This document shows, piece by piece, positions 17,276 to 26,186 of a DNA stretch of 64,000 nucleotides. The position numbers were made by a program, and so were the translations under genes. Numbering within the stretch: the first letter of the stretch is position 1; the number at the start of each line of letters is the position of its first letter. The stretch covers positions 310,001 to 374,000 of the forward strand of contig OY764155.1 in the NCBI GenBank assembly GCA_963668275.2, in the 5' to 3' direction. Under the pieces are notes generated by a model that did no database searches, had not been told where the DNA came from, and was given only the letters and a program-made list of their open reading frames with translations. The stretch is from VXRN01 sp963668275 (lineage in GTDB: Bacteria; Chloroflexota; Dehalococcoidia; Lucifugimonadales; UBA1123).

Positions 17276-17770
17276 ATGGAACAAGTTGATAATCCACTCG
17301 GTCTGATAGTCTTGGAAGTAGCCGACACTGTGGCAGGCTACCCGAAGATGGACCAGGTGGCTAAAGATAAGCTCATGGCGTCCGAGGAGTTTAGTGAACT
17401 AATGCCCAGTTTGCGAGGGGTCGCGATAGGACACATGGCGCCCACGCCTTCATCATTGGTCGCCAATGTGGATGAATCGGTTCTCATAGTCACCGATGGA
17501 TGGTTGGTATCAATCCAGGGGGAAACTTTGAGTCATTGCGTGGATGTCCTGATCAAGTACCGGAATGCGGTAGCCACGCAACTGGGCGCGACCGTCACAG
17601 GCGAGATGAAGACCCCAATCGTCGAAAACCCAGGACCGCTTCTTAGGAGAGTGGCGCGCCAACAGCGAAGGGACGCGAGACGGCAAAGAATGTGGCAAAT
17701 CGGCCTCGTGCTGCTAGGAATGGCCGGGAGCGGGGCCATAGGCTACCTGATATCAAAGTTCGGAGGTTAA
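17276..17770 (+). CDS. Hypothetical protein with C-terminal membrane helix, restriction locus
   Basis: A 164-residue protein. Residues 1-110 are a soluble domain of unknown type, followed by a very basic stretch (RRVARQQRRDARRQR, about 123-137) and one membrane helix at about 140-160, giving a tail-anchored or inner-membrane topology. Three nt separate it from the next gene and it is co-directional with the methyltransferase-nuclease fusion downstream. I do not recognise the family; membership of the same restriction/defence operon is inferred from spacing. Confidence 0.6.
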   Translation: MEQVDNPLGLIVLEVADTVAGYPKMDQVAKDKLMASEEFSELMPSLRGVAIGHMAPTPSSLVANVDESVLIVTDGWLVSIQGETLSHCVDVLIKYRNAVATQLGATVTGEMKTPIVENPGPLLRRVARQQRRDARRQRMWQIGLVLLGMAGSGAIGYLISKFGG

Positions 17771-17773
17771 ACA

Positions 17774-18193
17774 ATGGCTCAGGCAACGGAAGTCGAGTTC
17801 GGGAGTCAGGTAGCGGAAGCGATTAGGGGACTGAATTACAAAGTGTCGACAGAACCCATCCACCCCCCTGGCACAAGCGCATGGCAAAGATTTCAGGACA
17901 GATTCTTCGATTTTCTTGGATCTGGTACAGATATGCCGGGAAGGCCCTCTATCGCGGTGGCGCAAGACGGGAAAATCGTCTTGGTTGAGCCCAAGCCATA
18001 CCCGATACTACTCGGGCCTATTATCCAGGCTCACCACTACTCGGAATACTACCAGGCTCCAGTCATCATCTGTGTGCCTGACGACGCATTCCCCCAGATC
18101 CCGGAAAGCGTCCGTGAGTGGGCTGATGGGAACGATATCGAACTGGCCCCGATAGGACGAATCGGCCCCGCGCTCCAAAGGCTTTTGGAATAA
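17774..18193 (+). CDS. Hypothetical protein, possible nuclease fold, restriction locus
   Basis: A 139-residue soluble protein. The segment RPSIAVAQDGKIVLVEPKPYP (here only partly a motif: P-S-I, then V-E-P-K at about 72-77) resembles the D-x(n)-E-x-K arrangement of restriction-like nucleases, but the acidic residue expected in the first strand is not obvious. It lies between a membrane-tailed protein and the methyltransferase-nuclease fusion, 11 nt before the latter. It may be an accessory restriction or specificity factor; the function is not established. Confidence 0.55.
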   Translation: MAQATEVEFGSQVAEAIRGLNYKVSTEPIHPPGTSAWQRFQDRFFDFLGSGTDMPGRPSIAVAQDGKIVLVEPKPYPILLGPIIQAHHYSEYYQAPVIICVPDDAFPQIPESVREWADGNDIELAPIGRIGPALQRLLE

Positions 18194-18204
18194 GGACGCC
18201 CACA

Positions 18205-19857
18205 TTGACTAACACCGACTGGCGCAACAAGCTCTACTTCGGCGACAACCTCCGCATCCTGCGCGAGAATGTCCCCGGCGACAGCGTTGACCTCATATAC
18301 CTCGACCCGCCCTTCAACTCCAACGCCACCTACAACGTCCTGTTCCGGGAGCGCACCGGCGAGGACTCCGCCGCCCAGATTACCGCCTTCGAGGACACCT
18401 GGAGCTGGAGTATCGAATCCGAAATCGCCTTCCAGGACGTGGTGACGGGCGGCCCCGAAAAGCTGGGCGACCTTCTCCAGGCCATGCGCGGCTTCCTCGG
18501 ACAGAACGACATGATGGCCTACCTCACCATGATGGCCCAGCGCATGGCCGAACTCCACCGCGTCCTCAAGCCGACGGGCAGCATTTATCTGCACTGCGAC
18601 CCCACAGCCAGCCACTACCTCAAGCTGATGATGGACGCCGTATTCGGCCAGGACAGTTTTCGCAACGAAATAGCTTGGAAGCGCTATGGAGCGCATAACG
18701 ACGTAGGGCAGGGGTCTAAGCATTTTGGACGTGTGCATGATGTGATCCTGATATATGGAAAGACCGATTTCGTGACTTGGAATCAGGAATTCGTTCCGCT
18801 GGATGAGAGTTATGTCAAAAGCACATACAGATATGTTGATGAAGATACTGGCAGGCGATTTACCACAACTCCACTAACAGGACCCGGTGGGGCGGAAAAG
18901 GGCAATCCTGTCTATGAGTGGAATGGACATACCAGAGCGTGGAGATACAGCAAGGAAACGATGCAGCGACTCCATGGTGAAGGTCGTCTCTATTACTCAA
19001 GAACAGGATATGTTCGCCGAAAACTGTACATAGACGAATCAAGAGGAGTCCCGGTACAAGATATGTGGACGGACATGTCATCCCTATCCGGTTCCAATAG
19101 AGAACGCCTCGGCTACCCAACCCAGAAACCCGAAGCCCTGCTTGAACGCATCATCAACGCTTCCAGCGACGAGGGCGACGTCGTCCTCGATCCCTTCTGC
19201 GGATGTGGAACAGCCATAGCTGTCGCCGAACGCCTCAACCGACGCTGGATAGGCATAGACATCACCCACCTGGCCATCTCCCTGATGAAGAGCCGGCTCC
19301 GAGACTCATTCGGCCCCGACCTCTCCGACTACGACGTCGTAGGCGTCCCCCAGGCCGTCGAAAGCGCGCGCGCCCTGGCCATAGAGTCCGAACACGACGG
19401 ACGCTACCAGTTCGAGTACTGGGCGCTGGGCCTGGTTGACGCCCGTCCCTCCAACCGCGGACGCCGCGGCGCCGACTCCGGCATAGACGGCTACATCAAC
19501 TTCTTCGACGACAACAGCGGCAGGGCCAAGCGAATCATCGTCCAGGTCAAGAGCGGCCACGTCCGCCGCGACATGATAGCCACCCTCAAAGGCGATATGG
19601 CCCGCGAGAAAGCGGACATCGGCCTGTTCATCACCCTCAGACCGCCCACGCGCCCCATGGTTCAGGAAGCCGCCTCGGCCGGCATCTACACCCCCGACCA
19701 TTACCCCGACCACCGCTACCCGCGCCTCCAGATCCTCACCATCGAAGACCTACTCGCCGGAACTCAGGCTGACTACCCCCGCTTCGCCCCCGAGGCGACG
19801 CTGCCCCGCGCCCCGCGCCGGAGGCGCTCGTCCTCCGCCCAGGGCAGACTCACGTGA
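18205..19857 (+). CDS. DNA methyltransferase fused to an Mrr-like restriction nuclease
   Basis: A 550-residue bifunctional protein. The N-terminal two thirds are a beta-class amino-methyltransferase (N6-adenine or N4-cytosine): motif IV is DPPF at residues 34-37 and the AdoMet-binding motif LDPFCGCGTA lies near 327-336, after motif IV as in the beta class. The last third carries a PD-(D/E)XK-type core, with SGIDGYINF (about 425-433) and IIVQVKSGH (about 447-455), as in Mrr/type IV nucleases. So modification and cleavage could reside in one chain, as in type IIG-like enzymes. It starts with TTG after AAGGA. The target sequence cannot be predicted. Confidence 0.85.
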   Translation: MTNTDWRNKLYFGDNLRILRENVPGDSVDLIYLDPPFNSNATYNVLFRERTGEDSAAQITAFEDTWSWSIESEIAFQDVVTGGPEKLGDLLQAMRGFLGQNDMMAYLTMMAQRMAELHRVLKPTGSIYLHCDPTASHYLKLMMDAVFGQDSFRNEIAWKRYGAHNDVGQGSKHFGRVHDVILIYGKTDFVTWNQEFVPLDESYVKSTYRYVDEDTGRRFTTTPLTGPGGAEKGNPVYEWNGHTRAWRYSKETMQRLHGEGRLYYSRTGYVRRKLYIDESRGVPVQDMWTDMSSLSGSNRERLGYPTQKPEALLERIINASSDEGDVVLDPFCGCGTAIAVAERLNRRWIGIDITHLAISLMKSRLRDSFGPDLSDYDVVGVPQAVESARALAIESEHDGRYQFEYWALGLVDARPSNRGRRGADSGIDGYINFFDDNSGRAKRIIVQVKSGHVRRDMIATLKGDMAREKADIGLFITLRPPTRPMVQEAASAGIYTPDHYPDHRYPRLQILTIEDLLAGTQADYPRFAPEATLPRAPRRRRSSSAQGRLT

Positions 19858-20009
19858 GTTAGGCAGACTGGCAGTATGTCGTTCATATTTCACTACACAT
19901 CCATCCCGACGATGCGCTATAATACCCTCGTAGAGAACAAAATTTCTGGCATTGATACATAAACACTAATTTATGACTTGAAGAATAGAGGCCCCGGAGA
20001 TTCCAAAAC

Positions 20010-20103
20010 ACGCTAACGCAGGGCGACACAGGGCAAAATTATCCTTGGACATCCCTGTGACTACCCCTGAACCGCCCTGTACAACTATAAACCAAAATAT
20101 ATG
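20010..20103 (+). repeat. Diverged copy (D) of the 12-nt-phased upstream element
   Basis: Carries CTAACGCAGGGC, then CCTTGG and three CCTG boxes at 10-12-nt spacing, ending in ACTATAAACCAAAATATATGA, which closely matches the end of copy A (CCATAAACCAACATATATGA). It lies about 100 nt upstream of the Panacea-type antitoxin gene in the same orientation. It is shorter and less conserved than copies A-C. Confidence 0.5.
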
Positions 20104-20202
20104 AATCCCCCAATCCGCCAACCCACCGGAATACATCTGACTCAACTGCTTGACCGTATTGATGACGCTCACTACAATTTGCGAACGAGGGGAGAATGCA
20201 CC

Positions 20203-20787
20203 ATGCACAACGAGCGTAAATTAGAATCCGTGCTACTGGGCATACTTCACATATTGGGTAAGGGTAGTTACCGCGCGCAACTTGTGAAGATGGTGTATTT
20301 CATAGATGAAGCTAACTCTCGATTGTGTGGCGAAACGGTCACAGGGCTCACATACATTTGGGACTTCTATGGGCCGAATGCAGAGAGCGATGAAATCGTA
20401 AAGACTTTAGACGTCCTGAAAGATACTGACGTTCTGGATAGTATGGCGCGCCGATACCCGAATGCCGAAGGACATTACTACGAGTTATCAGAATCCATTG
20501 ATCCCTCTAAACTGGATTTGACCGCGGATGAGTGGGCGGGAATCCAGTCCGTCGTACGAGAATATGGGAAACTGAACTCTACTGCGATAGCGCGGGTGTC
20601 TAAGCAGACCAAGCCTTTCGAGCAGGCAGAGCAACATGACACCCTATGCCTTCAGCGAGACCCTGCGTTGCAGATAACAGAGAAAGAAATCGCCAACGAC
20701 CCACTTTTAAGGGAAGCTCTAAGCGCCATCGCTTCCGATGCGGGTGAACGAGTATCCTTAGACGAATTGAGGGTTCAGCTTGCCTAA
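20203..20787 (+). CDS. Panacea (SocA-like, DUF4065) antitoxin
   Basis: A 194-residue protein whose first 100 residues fit the Panacea/DUF4065 domain (LVKMVYFIDEANS, then GLTYIWDFYGPNAES). This domain is known as an antitoxin module that pairs with many unrelated toxins. The C-terminal 90 residues are a helical extension. The start is the ATG at 20203 after GGGGAG; upstream in-frame codons lie inside the copy D repeat. Its end overlaps the toxin gene by 8 nt. Confidence 0.8.
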   Translation: MHNERKLESVLLGILHILGKGSYRAQLVKMVYFIDEANSRLCGETVTGLTYIWDFYGPNAESDEIVKTLDVLKDTDVLDSMARRYPNAEGHYYELSESIDPSKLDLTADEWAGIQSVVREYGKLNSTAIARVSKQTKPFEQAEQHDTLCLQRDPALQITEKEIANDPLLREALSAIASDAGERVSLDELRVQLA

Positions 20788-21052
20788 TCGCATTCAGTTC
20801 AGCGCAAGCGGCAACGCAATCGCGTTCTACAAAGCGCTTCCACCTCAGAAGCGACAATCCTTAGATACTGTCCTTGACTACATACGTGATGTACCATTTG
20901 AGCATGGGGACCTAATTACAAAACGATCCGCGCCCCCTGTCGTCATTTATACCTACACCGACGAGCGATGGCGTATTTTGTACACTCTCAGCGCTCAGCC
21001 GGAGCAAGCCCCGGATATGAATATCGCAGTGTTTGCCATAGGCTACTCTTAG
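20780..21052 (+). CDS. RelE/ParE-like toxin of a Panacea pair
   Basis: A 90-residue basic protein starting with TTG at 20780 (GAGGG upstream), overlapping the Panacea gene. The fold pattern (strand, two helices with FYKALPPQKRQSLDTVLDYI, then strands VVIYTYTDERWRILYTLS) matches RelE/ParE toxins, which usually cut mRNA on ribosomes or poison gyrase. Which of the two cannot be decided from sequence alone. The pair sits next to the restriction operon and tRNA-Val. Confidence 0.75.
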   Translation: MPNRIQFSASGNAIAFYKALPPQKRQSLDTVLDYIRDVPFEHGDLITKRSAPPVVIYTYTDERWRILYTLSAQPEQAPDMNIAVFAIGYS

Positions 21053-21210
21053 CAACTTCGACTATCTTACGAGGCTCCGGTTGCTAAGGAGCGCAATCAC
21101 GTCCGGGCTGCTACCGTTTTACACGACTGTAATCGTCCCTCTCGGCCGCCAACCCAATCTTGACCGCGTACCTAGTCCTTGCTAGACTCTAGTCCTGATG
21201 AGATTCTCCC

Positions 21211-21287
21211 GGGCGGTTAGCTCAGTGGTTTAGAGCGCTGCGTTGACATCGCAGAGGTCACCGGTTCAAATCCAGTACCGCCCACCA
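21211..21287 (+). tRNA. trnV: tRNA-Val (GAC)
   Basis: Acceptor GGGCGGT pairs with ACCGCCC, anticodon stem CTGCG/CGCAG, loop TTGACAT giving anticodon GAC. The T-arm has one mismatch in its stem (ACCGG/CCAGT). CCA is encoded. It lies directly upstream of the MFS gene. Confidence 0.95.
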
Positions 21288-21301
21288 TATCCCCCAACCC
21301 G

Positions 21302-22519
21302 ATGAGACACGTCCCGCGACTAAGAAGCCTGTTCATCGGCGGCGGCGCTCTCGTTCTCGCCCTTCTGCTCATCGAGTTCATAGATGAGTTCTTCTTCGGA
21401 GCGCTGGAAGCGGCGTGGCCCCTGATTCGGGACGACCTCTCGCTTACCTACTTGCAGATCGGCCTTCTGCTCAGCGTCCCCCGCGTATGGGGAAGCGTCG
21501 CGGGAATAGTGACCGGCATACTCGGCGATGTCTGGAATCGCAGGGCAATGATAATCGGGGGAGGCGCGCTGTTCGCCGCGTCCCTGCTCATAGTGTCCTC
21601 CAGCGTGAGCTTCGCCACGCTCATGGTCGGACTGCTGATATTCAACCCCGCGTCCGGCGCGTTCGTGGGGCTGTCGCAGGCGACGCTGATGGACCACGAC
21701 ACCGCGCGCTATGAGCAGAACATGGCGCGCTGGACGTTCGCGGGCGCTTCCGGCGTGGCTCTCGGAGCGCTGTCGCTGGGCGGCGCCCTCGCGCTCGGAC
21801 TGGGATGGCGCGAGCTCGCGCTTGCGACCGCCGCCGTATCGGGGCTGACGCTGCTGGCGGCGCTGAGACTGCCGCTCGGAGGCTCGTCAGCGGGCGGAGG
21901 CGCTTACCCGACTCTCGGAGAATTGAGAGACGGAATGGCCGGAGCCTTGAGCGCGCTGAAACGTCTGCCCGTGCTCAGGTGGCTCGTACTGCTGGAACTC
22001 GCCAACCTCATGGGCGACTGGCTTCTGAGCTATCTCGCTCTGTACTTCGTGGACGTGGCGGGCGCGACCAAGACGCAGGCCGCCCTCGGCGTCGCGCTCT
22101 GGACGGGCGTGGGACTGCTGGGCGACTTTCTGCTCATTCCGCTGCTGGAGCGGGTCAGGGGCCTGGCCTATCTCCGATACAGCGCGTTCGCGGAACTCGC
22201 GCTCTTCGTCGCCTTCCTGCTGGTTCCGGGCCTGCCGCTCAAGCTGGTTATAGTAGCGCTGCTCGGCTTCGGAAACGCGGGCTGGTACTCGATTCTCCAG
22301 GCGCAGATGTATAAAGAGATGCCCGGAAAGAGCGGAACGGTGACCGCGGTCAACGACGTATCCTCGCTGGTGAGCGGTTTGATACCCCTGGGAATCGGGC
22401 TGGCCGCGCGGACATGGGGCCTCGGAGCCGCGATGTGGCTGCTCCTGGCAGGGCCGGTCGCGCTGCTCGTCGGCATCCCCCGCCGCAATCAGCCCCATTC
22501 GAGCGCCAACATTCCGTAG
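21302..22519 (+). CDS. MFS transporter
   Basis: A 405-residue inner-membrane carrier with about 12 hydrophobic helices and a short central loop near 200. The GIVTGILGDVWNRRAMI segment between helices 2 and 3 is the usual MFS motif A (G-x-x-x-D-x-x-x-R-R). The substrate is unknown. It starts 14 nt after tRNA-Val and ends at a hairpin repeat shared with the convergent MBL gene. Confidence 0.85.
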   Translation: MRHVPRLRSLFIGGGALVLALLLIEFIDEFFFGALEAAWPLIRDDLSLTYLQIGLLLSVPRVWGSVAGIVTGILGDVWNRRAMIIGGGALFAASLLIVSSSVSFATLMVGLLIFNPASGAFVGLSQATLMDHDTARYEQNMARWTFAGASGVALGALSLGGALALGLGWRELALATAAVSGLTLLAALRLPLGGSSAGGGAYPTLGELRDGMAGALSALKRLPVLRWLVLLELANLMGDWLLSYLALYFVDVAGATKTQAALGVALWTGVGLLGDFLLIPLLERVRGLAYLRYSAFAELALFVAFLLVPGLPLKLVIVALLGFGNAGWYSILQAQMYKEMPGKSGTVTAVNDVSSLVSGLIPLGIGLAARTWGLGAAMWLLLAGPVALLVGIPRRNQPHSSANIP

Positions 22520-22540
22520 GGGCAACCCTTGTGGTTGCCC
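22520..22540. terminator. Bidirectional hairpin repeat between convergent genes
   Basis: GGGCAACC at 22520-22527 and GGTTGCCC at 22533-22540 form an 8-bp stem with 5-nt loop, immediately after the MFS stop and 9 nt from the end of the opposing MBL gene. A near-identical unit is at 46601-46621 and a variant at 48416-48445, so this is a dispersed repeat that probably serves as terminator. Confidence 0.6.
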
Positions 22541-22548
22541 ATCCGCGC

Positions 22549-23373
22549 CTACTCCGTCAGCCTGAAACTCGCGGGCGTCTCCTCCACCACGCCCTCTTTG
22601 CCGAGCTTCGCCAGGTGGGTGCTGACGTTGCGCTGGGCCGAGCGGCGCAGACCCTCTTTCAGATCGCGCGGGTATATGGCGGTGGTGATGGCTTCGGCGG
22701 TGGCGTGTCCTTCGCGCAGGGCGTCGAGTACCTGCTTTTCGCGGCGCGCGCGGTGGTCGTACTGCCATCTTATGAGGCCCTCGCCCTTCGGCGGCGGAAC
22801 GACCGGGCCGTGCGCGGGGCAGACGGTAGAATGCTCGAAGCCCATCAGCAGTTCCAGGGACTTCATATACGCCGCCAAATCGCCCACCGATGTCGAGGAC
22901 GCGCCCAGAACCGTGTCCCCCGTGAACATCACGCTGTCCTCGGCCAGGTAGTAGCATACGTGGTCAACCTCGTGCCCGGGCGTGAACAGCGCGCGCAGTT
23001 CCACCCCCGCCACACTTACGATCTCATCCGACTCCAGCGGCTCTATCATGTCCTCGCCCCCGAGAATCTTGCCCAGCCTCCCGGCGAGTTTCGGATGGCA
23101 TCGCACGGTCGCGCCTGTCGCCTCCTGTACGCGGTCCACGCCGCCGATGTGGTCAACATGGCCATGCGTTATCAGAATGGCGCTGATGTCGGGTCGTCCC
23201 AGTTCGTCGTAGTAATCCAGTATCGCCCGCGTCCACTCTCGCCAGTAGTCGCCGGTGTCGAGCAGTACCATCTCCCCCTTCGGGTCGCCGACGAAGAAGT
23301 TATTGGAGCCGCCCGGATGCGAGACCGCGCCATCATCAATGTGCATATTGTAAACGTGGGGGGTTATCCGCAT
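22549..23373 (-). CDS. MBL-fold hydrolase with winged-helix tail
   Basis: A 274-residue cytoplasmic metallo-beta-lactamase-fold hydrolase of the glyoxalase II/LACTB2-like type. The metal motif THGHVDHIGG gives H70, H72, D74 and H75; later ligands are in FTPGHEVDH and the CPAHGPV segment. The last 65 residues form a winged-helix-like domain often seen in this subgroup. It likely cleaves a thioester or RNA-like ester; the substrate is unknown. Confidence 0.85.
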   Translation of the reverse strand: MRITPHVYNMHIDDGAVSHPGGSNNFFVGDPKGEMVLLDTGDYWREWTRAILDYYDELGRPDISAILITHGHVDHIGGVDRVQEATGATVRCHPKLAGRLGKILGGEDMIEPLESDEIVSVAGVELRALFTPGHEVDHVCYYLAEDSVMFTGDTVLGASSTSVGDLAAYMKSLELLMGFEHSTVCPAHGPVVPPPKGEGLIRWQYDHRARREKQVLDALREGHATAEAITTAIYPRDLKEGLRRSAQRNVSTHLAKLGKEGVVEETPASFRLTE

Positions 23374-23487
23374 ATGAGCCTCGCTCCTGAGTTCCCGAGA
23401 TTAGATATGATATTATTCAACGAGTCCGTCTAATCATGCAAATCCGCAGTCTTCGTCGGGTACGGAGGGATGAAAGGGGATTTTGTT

Positions 23488-23817
23488 ATGGCAGTCCAGA
23501 GAAGCGCGGCCCACGCCGGACGCGCTATTTATAACAAAACCATACGCGAGAAGGTAGAGCCTGCGGAAATAGGCAAAGTAGTCGTCATTGACGTAAACAG
23601 CGGCGACTGGGAGATTGACGCTGACGACGCGACGGCGTTGTTCAGGCTGCTGGAACGCCGTCCGGACGCCTTCACATGGGCGGAAAGAGTCGGCTATCCC
23701 GCGGTGTACGACATGGGTTCTCGATTTGCGGGCACAGACTTTTCCTCGGACATGATGCGTGATCAGGGGCAAGCGCATTACGATAGAAGCGTGGGAAGAT
23801 GGCGATGTCGTCGTTGA
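23488..23817 (+). CDS. Hypothetical protein, probable small-module component
   Basis: A protein of about 109 residues. The first 80 residues (REKVEPAEIGKVVVIDVNSGDWEIDADD then RVGYPAVYDMGSR) resemble a small family common in cyanobacteria and Chloroflexota, often encoded just before a clan AA aspartic protease. The last 25 residues are very basic and overlap another frame that reads like the start of such a partner (23759), so the true end may have been changed by a frameshift. The start at 23488 follows AAGGGGA; an ATG at 23470 is also possible. Confidence 0.5.
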   Translation: MAVQRSAAHAGRAIYNKTIREKVEPAEIGKVVVIDVNSGDWEIDADDATALFRLLERRPDAFTWAERVGYPAVYDMGSRFAGTDFSSDMMRDQGQAHYDRSVGRWRCRR

Positions 23818-23839
23818 GGAAGTTCAGGATCCTCCATGA
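23759..23839 (+). pseudogene. Fragment resembling the start of a clan AA aspartic protease
   Basis: From the GTG at 23759 a frame of 26 residues (IRGKRITIEAWEDGDVVVEEV) ends at TGA 23837-23839. Its position and opening resemble the usual partner of the preceding gene, but the catalytic DTG region is missing. It is probably a remnant; the evidence is weak. Confidence 0.25.
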
Positions 23840-23911
23840 CTAACGACGCCAGAATCTCCAAGCGGCTAGGTGACATCCTGTACTAGCCAAATGAGTCCGA
23901 TACCGCTGTCC

Positions 23912-26146
23912 TCACTCCAACGTCCGAATATAATTCACTACGTGCCATATCTCTTCGTCCAACAGCGTTTCGCCCAGCGCGGGCATCGCCGCCTCCGGTA
24001 TGCCGTCGTGAATGAAGTCGAACAGCGCGCGGTCCGGGTGAAGCGGCACGTGAACTACGAGGTTCGCGACTGGCGGATTCAGCCCGACGGACGCCGGCCC
24101 ATCTCCCAAGCCCTTTGTCCCGTGACACGTCTGGCAATAAGCGCCGTATAGCGCGAGACCGGCCGCGACCGATTCCGAAGTCGCCGGAATCGGATTCCGT
24201 TCCGGGATGCCCTCTTCCGAGCCCAGAACGCCCGCCATAAGCGCGGCCGCTCCAATCACGCCCAGAACCCCCAGGGACATCGCCGCCGCGCCCGCGCGCG
24301 TCTGGAAGCCTCCGAAACGCAGCGCGGATACTAGGAACATCAGCCCCAAGACTCCGAATATCGCGCCGAGCAGGATATACGCCGTGTCCCGCGACGGAGC
24401 AATGGTCGAAGCTCCATCGCCGCCCGATGTCTCGAACCTGAACGCCGTCCGCGCGTCGAAGGCGTCCGGGCGCTGCACGACGAGCGCGACTTCCCATGCC
24501 CCGTCTATGCCTATCAGCCGGTCGGACAGCGTGAACTCCCCGTTGCCTGTTGGGACCGCCGAAACTTCCGTTTCGCCCAGGTCTGCGTCGAGGTAGGACA
24601 GGCGCGCGCGGACGTCGGTCGCGTTCGTTATCGGATTCCCGAACACGTCTCTGAGCGTGATCCTTATCGTGTTCGGCCCTACCTGTCCCGGAATGACTTC
24701 GAGGGTTATATCCGCGCCCTCGGCTGTGTCGCTGAAGGTCAGGCTCTCCGCTACCCCAATCCCCAATCGTGACGCCGTCTGCCGCGCGGGTTCAAGCGAG
24801 GTGAGGAAGCCGACCGACAGCAAGGCTAAGACAGCGAGTGCGACCTCGGCGACTACCAGCCGCCTCAGCCAGTACGCCGCCCTCCCCTCCCCGGACAGTC
24901 GGGGCCTTACCCAGACTAGGTTTACGGCGGCGATGAGCAGTAGCAGCCCGACCAGTCCAACCTTGATGGTGAGCGCCCTTCCGTATGGAGTATCGAGCGC
25001 CTCGGGGACTGTAACCTGTGTCCATGCGCTATAAATTCCGGTCAGCGCCAGAACCGCGACCGACAATCCCGCGACTACCGAGAAGCGCGGTATGAAAGCG
25101 GAAAGCGTCTCTCGCCTCTCGCGCTCGTCGAGCAGACGCATGGCCGTCGGAATGTCGAGCGCCAGGCTGAACAGTCCGCCCACCCACACCGCGACCGCTA
25201 TCGTATGTATGAAGTCGTTCAGCATGGAGACGCCGCCAATCTCCAGGAGCGCGGCGGCGTGGCTGGACCGGCTGATGGTCAGAAGAGCGCCCGCGCCGAG
25301 AGCGATTGTCAGCGCGACCAGCGCGGTATTCTCCACTCGCCCGCGCATGATGAACAGTACGACTCCCGCCGCTACGGCAAATCCCATACGCATGAGCCAC
25401 AGCCTGCCCCACTCAGTTTCCGACACGAGCGACCACACCGGCCCGGCCAGCGCGTCCAGCGGCGACGTGTCGTACACCACCGAAGCCTGTATCACAAGCC
25501 TCAGCGCGGACATGGACAGGAACAGCGCCAGCGCGGCCCACGCCAGAATCATGGTGTTGCGCGAGAGCGCGGCCCGCAGCCCGCCAATCCCCTCCGACTT
25601 CATCCCGGCCAGCGCCGGAGTTGACACAAGCAACCGGAACGCCAGAACTCCCACGAGCGCGAGTCCGCCCACCAGCGCCAGCCATCGGACGAACGGCTCG
25701 ATGGGCGACTGGAGAAGCGGCTGATCCTCTAATTGAGAAGCCACCGACGCCGACAGCGGCTCGCCGACCGAGAACAGGAAGGCTCCCCGCACGCTGTGTC
25801 CGTCCACGGTCGAAACGTTCCTCCACGCGACGGTGTAGGCGCCGTTGCCCAGCGTCCCAAGCGATACGGACATGATAGTGAGGTCGGCAGGGTCGAGCGC
25901 GCTGTCGCCGAGGTCAACACGTTCGCCCCGCGAATCCAGGACGCGGATCTCGCTCAGCGCGGCCTCCAGAGGCTCGGTGAAGCGGATGACGACACGCTCC
26001 GGCGGGGAGTCGAGGACGGAGTTGGCCGCCGGGTCTGATTCGGCTAGATTGGCGTGCGCGGCGGCGCGTCCGGGAATGAGCGCGAAAGCCGCCAGCAGCG
26101 TAATAATTACGGCGACACCAATCATTGCGGAGATTCGGTTTAACAT
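23912..26146 (-). CDS. CopC-CopD-FixH-cytochrome c fusion protein
   Basis: About 744 residues with, in order: a signal helix; a CopC domain whose mature start AHANLAESDPA and later STVDGHSVRG carry the classic copper ligands; a CopD-type membrane domain of about eight helices (130-460); a periplasmic FixH/YtkA-like beta domain (about 475-590); one more helix pair; and a C-terminal class I cytochrome c with CQTCHG heme site about 74 residues from the end and Met in EAAMPALGE. It would bind and import or sense copper and add a redox heme at the outer face. The start is the ATG at 26146; an in-frame TTG 18 nt upstream is possible. It heads the metal cluster to 31.6 kb. Confidence 0.85.
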   Translation of the reverse strand: MLNRISAMIGVAVIITLLAAFALIPGRAAAHANLAESDPAANSVLDSPPERVVIRFTEPLEAALSEIRVLDSRGERVDLGDSALDPADLTIMSVSLGTLGNGAYTVAWRNVSTVDGHSVRGAFLFSVGEPLSASVASQLEDQPLLQSPIEPFVRWLALVGGLALVGVLAFRLLVSTPALAGMKSEGIGGLRAALSRNTMILAWAALALFLSMSALRLVIQASVVYDTSPLDALAGPVWSLVSETEWGRLWLMRMGFAVAAGVVLFIMRGRVENTALVALTIALGAGALLTISRSSHAAALLEIGGVSMLNDFIHTIAVAVWVGGLFSLALDIPTAMRLLDERERRETLSAFIPRFSVVAGLSVAVLALTGIYSAWTQVTVPEALDTPYGRALTIKVGLVGLLLLIAAVNLVWVRPRLSGEGRAAYWLRRLVVAEVALAVLALLSVGFLTSLEPARQTASRLGIGVAESLTFSDTAEGADITLEVIPGQVGPNTIRITLRDVFGNPITNATDVRARLSYLDADLGETEVSAVPTGNGEFTLSDRLIGIDGAWEVALVVQRPDAFDARTAFRFETSGGDGASTIAPSRDTAYILLGAIFGVLGLMFLVSALRFGGFQTRAGAAAMSLGVLGVIGAAALMAGVLGSEEGIPERNPIPATSESVAAGLALYGAYCQTCHGTKGLGDGPASVGLNPPVANLVVHVPLHPDRALFDFIHDGIPEAAMPALGETLLDEEIWHVVNYIRTLE

Positions 26147-26186
26147 ATAAACTGGTGACTCCAAAGCCTGACATGAGGACTGCTAT

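Noticed and set aside
17110..17328. A 73-residue N-terminal extension of npdG
   Set aside because: The family starts with MIGFIGGTG and a ribosome binding site lies at the right distance from the ATG at 17109.
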